Shown piece after piece: positions 41,135 through 48,669 of a stretch of 64,000 nucleotides of DNA. The notes below the pieces were generated by a model. The model was not told the origin of the DNA and made no database searches. It saw only the letters and a list, made by a program, of their open reading frames with translations. Where the stretch lies: NCBI RefSeq assembly GCF_000019085.1, contig NC_010321.1, positions 62,001-126,000 of the forward strand. Direction: 5' to 3'. Source of the DNA: Thermoanaerobacter pseudethanolicus ATCC 33223 (lineage in GTDB: Bacteria > Bacillota > Thermoanaerobacteria > Thermoanaerobacterales > Thermoanaerobacteraceae). Numbering within the stretch: position 1 is the stretch's first letter; the number at the start of each line of letters is the position of its first letter. The translations under genes were made by a program, and so were the position numbers.

Positions 41135-42355
41135 GTGTCTGCACTTGATGTTTTACAAGAAAGAGGATATATTCAGCAAATGACTCATGAAGAGGAAATA
41201 AGAGAGCTTTTAGAGAAGGAAAAAATCACATTTTACATAGGTTTTGACCCTACTGCAGACAGTTTGCATGTAGGACATTTTCTTCAAATTATGGTGATGT
41301 CTCACATGCAAAAAGCAGGCCACAGGCCTATTGTGTTAATAGGCGGCGGCACAGCCATGGTAGGAGACCCAAGCGGCAGGACTGATATGAGGAAGATGTT
41401 AACTAAAGAGGAAATAAATAGAAATGCTGAAGCTTTTAAAAAGCAAATGCAAAGGCTTATCGATTTCTCTGATGGCAAAGCCATCATGGCAAATAATGCT
41501 GATTGGCTTTTAAACTTAAATTATATTGAATTTTTGCGAGATATAGGGGTTCACTTCTCTGTAAATAGAATGCTTACAGCAGAATGCTTTAAGTCCCGAT
41601 TAGAAAGAGGTCTTTCCTTTTTAGAATTTAACTACATGCTGATGCAAGCTTATGATTTTCTTGAATTAAATAAAAGATACAATTGTGTAATGCAAATGGG
41701 CGGAGACGATCAATGGTCTAATATTATTGCTGGAATAGAGCTTATACGAAAAAAAGAAGGCAAACAGGCTTATGGTATGACATTTACTTTACTTACAACC
41801 AGTGAAGGGAAGAAAATGGGAAAAACACAAAAGGGAGCAGTGTGGCTTGACCCGAATAAGACTTCTCCTTATGAATTCTATCAATACTGGAGAAATATAG
41901 CTGATGCGGATGTGGAAAAGGCCCTGGCACTTCTCACTTTCTTGCCTATGGATGAAGTGAGAAGATTAGGGGCATTAAAAGATAAAGAGATAAACGAGGC
42001 GAAAAAAATATTGGCATATGAGGTCACGAAACTTATACACGGAGAGGAAGAGGCTATAAAAGCCCAAAAGGCGGCAGAGGCTTTATTTGAAAGTGGTGGA
42101 GATTTAGATAATGTGCCTTCTGTTACTGTCTCTTCTGATGTTTTAGGTAAAAAAATTTTAGATGTGCTTTTTGAAGCAAAGATAATACCTTCAAAGAGTG
42201 AGGGTAGAAGGCTCGTTCAACAAGGTGGACTGTATATAAACAATGAAAAAGTTGAAAGCATTGATGAATATATAAAAGATGATATGATAAAAGATAATAG
42301 CATTTTAATAAGAAAGGGCAAAAAAGAGTATCACAGGCTTGTCATTAAAGAATAA
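41135..42355 (+). CDS. tyrS: Tyrosyl-tRNA synthetase
   Basis: The 406-residue class I synthetase has the HIGH-like '[10 protein letters not shown]' (about residues 40-49), '[11 protein letters not shown]', the 'KKMGKT' form of KMSKS (about 227-232), and a C-terminal S4 RNA-binding domain ('[19 protein letters not shown]'). It charges tRNA-Tyr in the cytosol. GTG 41135 with GGAGGTA upstream is chosen; upstream extension is not conserved-looking. No T-box leader is visible in the short gap, unlike many Firmicutes tyrS genes. Confidence 0.92.
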   Translation: MSALDVLQERGYIQQMTHEEEIRELLEKEKITFYIGFDPTADSLHVGHFLQIMVMSHMQKAGHRPIVLIGGGTAMVGDPSGRTDMRKMLTKEEINRNAEAFKKQMQRLIDFSDGKAIMANNADWLLNLNYIEFLRDIGVHFSVNRMLTAECFKSRLERGLSFLEFNYMLMQAYDFLELNKRYNCVMQMGGDDQWSNIIAGIELIRKKEGKQAYGMTFTLLTTSEGKKMGKTQKGAVWLDPNKTSPYEFYQYWRNIADADVEKALALLTFLPMDEVRRLGALKDKEINEAKKILAYEVTKLIHGEEEAIKAQKAAEALFESGGDLDNVPSVTVSSDVLGKKILDVLFEAKIIPSKSEGRRLVQQGGLYINNEKVESIDEYIKDDMIKDNSILIRKGKKEYHRLVIKE

Positions 42356-42369
42356 AGGGGGAGCTTTTT

Positions 42370-42798
42370 GTGTCAAGTGAAGAATTATTAAACCTTGTAT
42401 TAGAAAGACTTAACAGTATTGACACAGGGCTTGAGAATTTAGAAAACCGCATTGACAGGTTAGAAGTTAAATTTACTGAGTTTGAAAAAAGGATAGACAA
42501 ATTAGAACAAAGAATGGACAATTTTGTGCAAAGGATGTATAAGTTAGAGCAAAGAATGGATAACTTTGAACATAGGATGGACACTTTTGAACAGAGGTTA
42601 GATAGGCTCTAACAAAAAATGGATAAAATTGAAAATATTGTTACAAGTACTTTTGAACAAGTGGCAAGAAACACTGAATCTCTTACGGAGATAAACTTTC
42701 AATTTAAGCGCATTGACAAGAAATTTGAGGCTTTAAATAACCATATATTAGAAAGAGAAGCAGATGTGAGGCTTTTATTAGAAAAAGTGGGGTTATAA
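42370..42798 (+). pseudogene. Coiled-coil protein interrupted by an in-frame stop
   Basis: The frame encodes a heptad-rich coiled coil ('LENRIDRLEVKFTEFEKRIDKLEQRM' style repeats). It stops at TAA 42610-42612, then continues in the same frame to TAA 42796 with more coiled coil ('KMDKIENIVTSTFEQVARN'). CAA-to-TAA would explain it, since the repeats have Gln there. GGGGGAGC precedes the GTG/TTG-type start near 42370. Either a recent nonsense mutation or a sequencing error. Confidence 0.6.
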
Positions 42799-42835
42799 AA
42801 ATTTGTGTCAAGAGAGTTCTCTTGACACAAATTTT
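42798..42835. terminator. Perfect 18-bp hairpin with A and T flanks
   Basis: AAAATTTGTGTCAAGAGA (42798-42815) pairs with TCTCTTGACACAAATTTT (42818-42835) around a two-base loop. A-rich on one side and T-rich on the other, it could end transcription from both directions. It separates the coiled-coil gene from the nucleosidase gene. Confidence 0.7.
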
Positions 42836-42860
42836 ATATGTTCTTGAAAGAGGTGCTAAG

Positions 42861-43679
42861 ATGGTCTTTATCGCAACCGCTTTATATATTGAGGCAAAAC
42901 CTCTAATTGAATATTTTGGCTTAAAAAAAGATGTAGAAAATCGATATTTTCAAGTTTTTAAAAATGAAGAAATAACGTTGGTAGTAACAGGAGTGGGCAA
43001 AATAAATAGCAGTATAGCTGTTTCTCATGCGGTTACTAAATATTTGTGGGATCCACAAAGCTTTATAATAAACCTTGGTGTATGTGGTTCGAAAGATATT
43101 GATGAAAAAATAGGGAACATATACCTTATTAACAAAATTGTAGACAATGAAACTCAGAAAAATTATATACCTGATATCTTGGTAAATCATCCTTTTGAAG
43201 AAAGCGATATAGAGACTTTTAACTATATAGTAAAAGAAAAAGGTTTGATGACAGCAAGACTTTGTGATATGGAAGCCAGCGGTTTTTATCAAGCAGCTTC
43301 TAAATTTTTTGAAACCCACAGAATTTATATTTTAAAAATTGTTTCTGATAGGACAGATTTCGAGGATGTGTCTAAAGATAAAATTTATGAGTTAATAAAA
43401 AACAAGTTAAAGGAAATAGATGAATTTATTAAAATATTGAAAAATAATTTTAAAACCAGGGAAATATTTTCCTTTTATGAAAAAGAAATTATAAATTTTT
43501 TTTCACAAAAGCTAAAACTTACGGTAAGTCAAAGGCAAATTTTTTATAAAGCTTGTCTACATTATAAGGTTAGAAAAAGTGAAGGTATAGATTTTTTAAA
43601 AAACTTTTATGATGTACAGGTAAATAATAAAGAAGAAAGGAAGAAGGCCTTTGAAAAAATTCTCTCACATTTACGCTGA
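42861..43679 (+). CDS. Nucleoside phosphorylase/MTA-SAH nucleosidase-like protein
   Basis: The first ~190 residues have the purine nucleoside phosphorylase fold motifs: 'VTGVGKINSSIAVSHAV', 'FIINLGVCGS', 'CDMEASGFYQAA' with the Met-Glu ribose-binding pair, and 'KIVSDRTDFED' with the catalytic Asp. About 80 further residues form a helical C-terminal extension. ATG 42861 follows AGAGGTG. It overlaps the radical SAM gene by 29 bases. I infer that it could hydrolyse 5'-deoxyadenosine released by that enzyme. Confidence 0.65.
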   Translation: MVFIATALYIEAKPLIEYFGLKKDVENRYFQVFKNEEITLVVTGVGKINSSIAVSHAVTKYLWDPQSFIINLGVCGSKDIDEKIGNIYLINKIVDNETQKNYIPDILVNHPFEESDIETFNYIVKEKGLMTARLCDMEASGFYQAASKFFETHRIYILKIVSDRTDFEDVSKDKIYELIKNKLKEIDEFIKILKNNFKTREIFSFYEKEIINFFSQKLKLTVSQRQIFYKACLHYKVRKSEGIDFLKNFYDVQVNNKEERKKAFEKILSHLR

Positions 43680-44649
43680 GAAGGAGGTACTTCCTAATCC
43701 TATAACGCAAAATATTTTAAAGAAATTTCCTAAAAGTAAAGTAGTGCTTATTGACAGATATAGTGAGGTTTTCAATAGACCTAATCAAAACTACCTTATA
43801 CAAAAAGAAAGGCAAAATCTGATATTGGCCAAAAAAAGATATGATTTTATATATAAAGGTTCTAAGCTTTGTGAAGACTTTGGAAATATCAATTTTTACC
43901 ATACATCAATTATATTCAATTGTGTGTATGATTGTGATTATTGCTATTTACAGGGTATGTACCCTTCAGGACATCTTGTTATTTTTGTGAATATTGAGGA
44001 CTATTTTAAAGAAGTAGACAAACTGACACAGGAACATAAAGTTTATCTAAGCATATCTTATGAGACAGATTTACTTACTCTAGAATATCTTACAGGTTTT
44101 ACTAAACAGTGGATCGAATATGCCAAAGGAAATAAAAACCTTGTAATAGAAATACGAACAAAAAGTGCTAATTTTTATTCTGTAGAATTTATCGACATAC
44201 CCTCTAATGTAATTTTCGCATGGACATTGTTGCCCCAACCGGTCATTGATAAATATGAAAAACTAACACCTTCTCTCAGTAAAAGGATAGAAAGCATAAA
44301 AAGAGCGATATCAAAGGGTTTAAAAGTCAGAATTTCTATTGAGCCTGTGATGTATATAGAAGGATTTGAAAAGATATATAAAGGTTTTGTGGAATATGTT
44401 TTTTCCAAAATACCTAAAGAAGGCATACAAGATGTCAATATTGGAGCTTTTAGAATGGTAAAGGAGCAAGCTAAAAAAATAGAAAAATTAAAAGAATATT
44501 CTCCAATATTTTGCTATGATACGGTTTTGAAAGATGGAATATTTACCTATAAAGAGGCAGAATATTTTGAGGAATTTGTTTATAGAGAAGTAATAAAATA
44601 TATTGAAAAGGAAAAAGTGTATGTATTAAACAAACTCCCCTCTAACTAA
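43651..44649 (+). CDS. splB: SPL-family radical SAM protein (spore photoproduct lyase-like)
   Basis: The 332-residue protein has the radical SAM cysteines Cys91, Cys95 and Cys98 ('NCVYDCDYC'), 'LSISYETDLL', 'IEIRTKSANF' and 'RISIEPVMYIEGF', following the SplB pattern. SplB repairs spore photoproduct in DNA during germination, using a 4Fe-4S cluster and SAM. TTG 43651 lies inside the nucleosidase gene, so expression is coupled. SplB identity is likely, but an SPL-like enzyme of other specificity is possible. Confidence 0.75.
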   Translation: MKKFSHIYAEKEVLPNPITQNILKKFPKSKVVLIDRYSEVFNRPNQNYLIQKERQNLILAKKRYDFIYKGSKLCEDFGNINFYHTSIIFNCVYDCDYCYLQGMYPSGHLVIFVNIEDYFKEVDKLTQEHKVYLSISYETDLLTLEYLTGFTKQWIEYAKGNKNLVIEIRTKSANFYSVEFIDIPSNVIFAWTLLPQPVIDKYEKLTPSLSKRIESIKRAISKGLKVRISIEPVMYIEGFEKIYKGFVEYVFSKIPKEGIQDVNIGAFRMVKEQAKKIEKLKEYSPIFCYDTVLKDGIFTYKEAEYFEEFVYREVIKYIEKEKVYVLNKLPSN

Positions 44650-44659
44650 GGGGAGTTTT
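44632..44659 (+). terminator. Rho-independent terminator
   Basis: AAACTCCCC (44632-44640) pairs with GGGGAGTTT (44650-44658) behind the SPL-like gene. Confidence 0.8.
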
Positions 44660-44847
44660 CATCTGTCATTCTAAAAGCAGGGTGGCTTTTACTCAATTCA
44701 ATAAGTATTTCGGTAATATGTCAAGAGGGTGGTAAAAAAAATTCAAAAAAAATTTAATAAAATAACCTAAAAAAGGGTATAGCAAAGCTAACCATCACGC
44801 AATAAGCTAATGGAAAATAATGTAAAATATGGTTATGGGGTAATATG

Positions 44848-46107
44848 TTAACTTATACAATCATCTCCTTTCATTATTGGGGATTTATAAAGTTTTTCTT
44901 CGCGCAGCAGAGCGAAGACTAACCTTACAGTTTTACGTGCAGTCAATACAAGAGCACGTTTATGCTTGTGAGTTTTGCTTTCTTTAAATTTGCGGGCATA
45001 GTATTGTGAGAACTCAGGTAAATACTTCCTGAGCTGGTCAGCTGCTTGAATAAAATAATATCTGAGATACTCATTACCAGTACGCTTGAGATATGTGTCC
45101 TCCGCTTTAAAATCAGCAGACTGGTACTCTGACCAATAAAGGCCGGAAAACTTTGCAAGGGCATTATCATTATCAAACCTTGAAATTCCGCCTATCTCAG
45201 ATATTAAGCCGGCTGCGATGGTTGGGCCAATACCTTTTACTGATGTAAGACAAAGAAATTCATTGTTAAATCCTTTTACCTCATTAATAATGGCTTTTTC
45301 TACAGCTTTCTTCTGCTTTTCAAGGGACTGTAGATTGTCAAAGCAAGACTTGATAACAAAGTTTAAAGAATCATCTACAGTAGCATTAATTCTATAAGAC
45401 TTGCGAACAGCCTCTTGAAGCAATTTAGCTGTAGCTTCTGGATCATCAAAGCGATCTTTACTCTTATCAACCAAAAAGCCGGCAAGTTCATCAAGCGGTC
45501 GAGCCGCAATATCATCAAGGGTGAAAAACTCATTAAATATTTCAGTAGCAGTTGCTCCAAAATTATTACTAAAGACTTTATTTTGGCACAAACCGCTAAA
45601 CTTAAGGAACAAATTGCTGAGTAAATAATTTTTTTCTCTAACAATACTATTAACAATGTGAAAGCGATGGCGAGTAAGCCTCTGGAGAGCAAGATATCTA
45701 AAATCTACAGAACAAGATTTAGGGAGTCTACCGAATCTCAGTTTTTCGGCAATAGCAAAGGCATCAATCCAGTCATTTTTAGGTAAATTGCCGAGAGACT
45801 TTTTAAAAGCATTAATAATATTTGCATTAAAAGTAGTAATAGAAGGTTGATAAGGCTTAAGAGCAGAATGATCAGCCAAATAATACTGGAGGTGCCAGCC
45901 ATAGACTGAGGTAGATTCCAAACCAATAAAGACCTTTTGAATATTGTATTTATTACAACACTCCAAGATACGTGATACTATAACATCACAACCATGAGGG
46001 TTATTTTCTACAGAAAAACGGGAGGAAGCATCATTACCCTCCTGGTCGAGAATATGAACCTTGACATCATTCAGGCTTACATCCATACCAACAAAAAGCT
46101 TATTCAA
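44848..46107 (-). CDS. IS110-family transposase (DEDD recombinase), element 1
   Basis: The 419-residue protein has the IS110 layout. An N-terminal RuvC-like DEDD domain shows 'VGMDVSLNDVKVH', 'FIGLESTSVYGWH' and 'KNDWIDAFAIAEKL'. A long helical middle leads to a C-terminal Tnp domain ('LTSVKGIGPTIAAGLISEIGG' and 'KRTGNEYLRYYFIQAA'). TTG 46107 has AAAGGAGGTG at good distance; the TTG further upstream overlaps it. IS110 enzymes use a bridge RNA made from the noncoding part of the element; a strong candidate lies just upstream. Confidence 0.85.
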   Translation of the reverse strand: MNKLFVGMDVSLNDVKVHILDQEGNDASSRFSVENNPHGCDVIVSRILECCNKYNIQKVFIGLESTSVYGWHLQYYLADHSALKPYQPSITTFNANIINAFKKSLGNLPKNDWIDAFAIAEKLRFGRLPKSCSVDFRYLALQRLTRHRFHIVNSIVREKNYLLSNLFLKFSGLCQNKVFSNNFGATATEIFNEFFTLDDIAARPLDELAGFLVDKSKDRFDDPEATAKLLQEAVRKSYRINATVDDSLNFVIKSCFDNLQSLEKQKKAVEKAIINEVKGFNNEFLCLTSVKGIGPTIAAGLISEIGGISRFDNDNALAKFSGLYWSEYQSADFKAEDTYLKRTGNEYLRYYFIQAADQLRKYLPEFSQYYARKFKESKTHKHKRALVLTARKTVRLVFALLREEKLYKSPIMKGDDCIS

Positions 46108-46153
46108 GATTGTTACACCTCCTTTCAAAAGTGATAAAGTAAGTAAAAGTTAA

Positions 46154-46383
46154 TTTGAGATAACCCTAGCAACCAGATTATGTAGCAACCTCGCAATTAG
46201 CTCTTAATATATAAGCCTGAATCCTCTGCTGCCAGGGGCTTATATATGACAAAGCAGATTTCGCGTAAGAAAAGGCAAATCTGGTGTAGGGACCACACTT
46301 TAAAGAGCGGTCAAGCCGCATGGAGGACGAAAGCCTGTCCCACATTAACTTTACAGTATAATAATGCTACAAGTTATCTCAAA
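46154..46383 (-). ncRNA. Candidate IS110 bridge RNA region
   Basis: The 5' noncoding flank of the transposase gene is framed by an 11-bp inverted repeat (46154-46164 with 46373-46383). Inside is a perfect 11-bp hairpin (46207-46217 with 46237-46247) with a 19-base loop, a CAGATTT/AAATCTG hairpin, and a further imperfect stem near 46290-46350. IS621-type IS110 elements encode the bridge RNA in this flank, with internal loops that pair to target and donor DNA. The precise RNA ends cannot be read here. Confidence 0.55.
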
Positions 46384-46420
46384 AGTAAATAATAAGGCCG
46401 AAAAAAGATGAGACGGCCGC

Positions 46421-46462
46421 GCCATGAATCCTGCATATTGCGCAATATTACGGATTCATGGC
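46421..46462. repeat. 42-bp near-perfect palindrome beside the IS110 element
   Basis: The two 21-base halves match at 18 positions: GCCATGAATCC, a three-base mismatch, then ATATTGC against its complement. GGCCG/CGGCC (46396-46400/46414-46418) lies just to its left. The palindrome may be the insertion target or part of the element end. From here to 46753 I see no convincing gene. Confidence 0.6.
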
Positions 46463-46753
46463 AATAGATAAGATTTTAGACAAGATGAGAATATTAAAGA
46501 TTTCCAGTTATAAATGCGCTTTATTAAATTTTTAAGAAGTGAGACAAATTTATTGTCTTTAAAATTAATTATACGAGGAGGATTGTTAAAAATATCTTGA
46601 TTTTTAAAATAGTTTTCCTTATAATATAAATTGCAACCCAATACTTATGGGGGGTAGCAGTAGTTTATAACAGTTTGTAATAAAAAGGAATTGCAATTTT
46701 GCTTATATAAAGTTTTGATTTTGGATAACATAAATATTTAAAGAGGTGATTTG

Positions 46754-47338
46754 ATGTTAGAGTTTATAAAGGATACTCAGCACTTCGAAGAAGTAAAAAA
46801 TAAAGAAGAATTTTTTATGTTAATGTTTTATTCTAATTCTTCACAAAAGAGTCTTGAAGCTTTAGAGGTCATGAAAAAATTCAGTGAGGACAATCCTAAA
46901 GTGCCTGTTTATGTAGTAAATGCTTCTGAGATAAGAGATATTCATCCACAATATGGAATCAAAGTAGTGCCTTCAGTGATACTTTTCAAAGATAAAGAGC
47001 CCTGGCAGTTTGTATTTGGACTTCAAAGCAAAGAATATTATGAAAAACTTTTAGTTGTCGCTCCTTCAAAAGCTTCTGATGGGAAAGGTCTAAAGGCTCA
47101 CAGAGTGACAATTTACACTACTCCCTCTTGTCCCTGGTGTAATGCTACAAAGGCATATTTAAGACAGCATAACATACCTTTTAGAGAGATAGACGTGAGC
47201 AAAAATCCAAGTGCGGCAGCAGAATTAGTAAGGCGGAGTGGCCAAAGAGGGGTGCCACAGACGGATATTGATGGTACAATTGTAGTAGGGTTTGATAAAG
47301 CTAAGCTTAATAGATTGCTTGGAATTACTGAACAATAA
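46754..47338 (+). CDS. Thioredoxin-like/glutaredoxin fusion protein
   Basis: The N-terminal ~100 residues follow a thioredoxin fold ('FFMLMFYSNSSQKSLEALEVMKKF', 'YGIKVVPSVILFKDKEP'), but the CxxC site is replaced by Ser residues. The C-terminal ~80 residues are a glutaredoxin with 'YTTPSCPWCNATKAYL' (active CPWC) and 'GQRGVPQTDIDGTIVVGF'. The first half may bind a partner while the second does the redox work. ATG 46754 has AGAGGTG upstream. Function in thiol balance is inferred. Confidence 0.75.
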   Translation: MLEFIKDTQHFEEVKNKEEFFMLMFYSNSSQKSLEALEVMKKFSEDNPKVPVYVVNASEIRDIHPQYGIKVVPSVILFKDKEPWQFVFGLQSKEYYEKLLVVAPSKASDGKGLKAHRVTIYTTPSCPWCNATKAYLRQHNIPFREIDVSKNPSAAAELVRRSGQRGVPQTDIDGTIVVGFDKAKLNRLLGITEQ

Positions 47339-47348
47339 GTTTTTATCC

Positions 47349-47378
47349 TTGTACCTTTTCTTATAAGTGAGGTATAAT
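47349..47378 (+). promoter_or_regulatory. Promoter of groES
   Basis: TTGTAC (47349-47354) and TATAAT (47373-47378) with an 18-base spacer, about 50 bases before the gene. No CIRCE-type inverted repeat is seen, so this groES does not look HrcA-regulated. Confidence 0.55.
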
Positions 47379-47431
47379 AAATAATGTAATAACGGACAGT
47401 AAAAAAATAATAAAAGAAAGGGGAAGGATTT

Positions 47432-47716
47432 ATGACAAAAATACAACCTATAAATGGCCATGCACTTATTAAATTGGAAAAAGAGCCTGAAGAGAAAAAG
47501 ATAGGTGGGGTAATAATTCCCAAGACTGCTGAAGAAAAATTAAATCAAGGAGTAATTGAAGCTCTTGCAGCTGGTGCGTCTGATGAACTTGCTGTAGGGG
47601 ATAGGGTTATATATAAAGAGTTTTCAGGTACTAAGATAAAACACGAGGGAGAGGAATATCTCATAATTCCAGTAGATGATATACTGGCTAAGTTTGTAGA
47701 AGTTGACGAAATATAA
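47432..47716 (+). CDS. groES: GroES co-chaperonin (orphan copy)
   Basis: The 94-residue protein is of normal GroES length and has 'IQPINGHALIKLEKEPEEKKIGGVIIP' with the mobile loop, and 'VGDRVIYKEFSGTKIKHEGEEYLII'. GroES caps the GroEL folding chamber in the cytosol. AAAGGGGAAGG precedes the ATG. No groEL follows; a terminator starts at its stop codon and the suf operon comes next. A paired groESL operon may exist elsewhere in the genome. Confidence 0.85.
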   Translation: MTKIQPINGHALIKLEKEPEEKKIGGVIIPKTAEEKLNQGVIEALAAGASDELAVGDRVIYKEFSGTKIKHEGEEYLIIPVDDILAKFVEVDEI

Positions 47717-47755
47717 GAAGTCGGGGAAATTGAAGTCCCGACTTCTTATATTTTT
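47712..47755 (+). terminator. Rho-independent terminator of groES
   Basis: TATAAGAAGTCGGG (47712-47725) pairs perfectly with CCCGACTTCTTATA (47737-47750), followed by five T. The groES stop codon lies in the 5' arm. Confidence 0.85.
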
Positions 47756-47818
47756 ATAGATAATTATTGACATATGTTTATTAAATGAAAATAATTATCA
47801 ATTTTGTGTCTTTTTCTA

Positions 47819-47847
47819 TTGATTTGGTTGTTTAGGTGGTGTATAAT
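47819..47847 (+). promoter_or_regulatory. suf operon promoter
   Basis: TTGATT (47819-47824) and TATAAT (47842-47847) with a 17-base spacer, about 55 bases before sufC. Upstream, near 47760-47800, GATAATTATTGACA and AATAATTATCA resemble halves of a Fur-type box. Confidence 0.65.
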
Positions 47848-47861
47848 AGTATTGCTTGAGT

Positions 47862-47884
47862 ATTCCTATTAAAATAGTCGGAAT
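47862..47884. promoter_or_regulatory. Operator-like dyad in the suf leader
   Basis: ATTCC (47862-47866) and GGAAT (47880-47884) flank an AT-rich centre with partial symmetry, directly downstream of the start of transcription expected from the promoter. Rrf2-family regulators such as IscR and CymR bind sites of this general type. The regulator is not in the window. Confidence 0.35.
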
Positions 47885-47903
47885 TAAAAAGGAGTTGTAA
47901 AAG

Positions 47904-48650
47904 ATGAGGGAAACATTGTTAGAAATAAAGGATTTGCATATAGAAGTTGAGGGCAAATATATCCTTAAAGGGCTTAATTTAACAATAAAAAAAGGAGAAA
48001 TACATGCAATTATGGGACCCAATGGTGGTGGTAAAAGCACGTTGTGCAATTCCATCATGGGGAATCCTAAATATAAAGTGACTTCAGGGCAGATTTTATT
48101 TGAAGGAGAAGATATAACAAATCTAAAAGTTAATGAAAGGGCAAAAAAGGGCATCTTTTTGTCTTTTCAGTACCCTGAAGAAATACCCGGAATAACAGTG
48201 GATAATTTTATAAGGACCTCTGTTAATATTGTGACAGGTCAAAATGTGTCGATGCTTCAATTTGCAAAAGAGATGAAAAACACATTAGAGCTTTTAGATA
48301 TGAATTCCGAGTATAGAAGTAGGTATTTAAATGTCGGTTTTTCTGGAGGTGAAAAGAAAAAAGCTGAGATACTCCAGATGGCTTTTCTAAAACCTAAACT
48401 TGTGATGCTGGACGAAATTGATTCCGGTCTTGATATAGATGCCTTAAAAGTTGTAGCAGAAGCGGTCAAAAAGTTAAAGAGTGAAGATATGTCTATTTTA
48501 ATAGTTACCCACTACAACAGGATATTGGATTACCTTGAGCCAGATGTAATATCTGTTTTAATGGATGGAAAGATTGTAAAAAGCGGTGACAAGGACCTTG
48601 CAAAGATTCTTGAAGAAAAGGGTTATGACTTTGTGAGAAATGGCGTGTAA
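47904..48650 (+). CDS. sufC: SufC, Fe-S cluster assembly ATPase
   Basis: The 248-residue ABC-type ATPase has Walker A 'GPNGGGKSTLCN' (about residues 37-48), the signature 'VGFSGGEKKKAEI' and Walker B 'KLVMLDEIDSGLD'. SufC drives the SufBCD scaffold that builds Fe-S clusters in the cytosol. AAGGAG precedes the ATG. It opens the sufCBDSU operon, with 19 bases to sufB. Confidence 0.95.
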   Translation: MRETLLEIKDLHIEVEGKYILKGLNLTIKKGEIHAIMGPNGGGKSTLCNSIMGNPKYKVTSGQILFEGEDITNLKVNERAKKGIFLSFQYPEEIPGITVDNFIRTSVNIVTGQNVSMLQFAKEMKNTLELLDMNSEYRSRYLNVGFSGGEKKKAEILQMAFLKPKLVMLDEIDSGLDIDALKVVAEAVKKLKSEDMSILIVTHYNRILDYLEPDVISVLMDGKIVKSGDKDLAKILEEKGYDFVRNGV

Positions 48651-48669
48651 CCCATAGGAGGCGAAAAAG

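Noticed and set aside
46456-46641. 61-codon reverse frame beside the IS110 element
   Set aside because: It starts without a convincing ribosome site and runs into the edge of the palindrome; probably chance in AT-rich DNA or an old remnant.
47379-47431. CIRCE heat-shock operator before groES
   Set aside because: No TTAGCACTC-like arm or its inverse is present in the leader.
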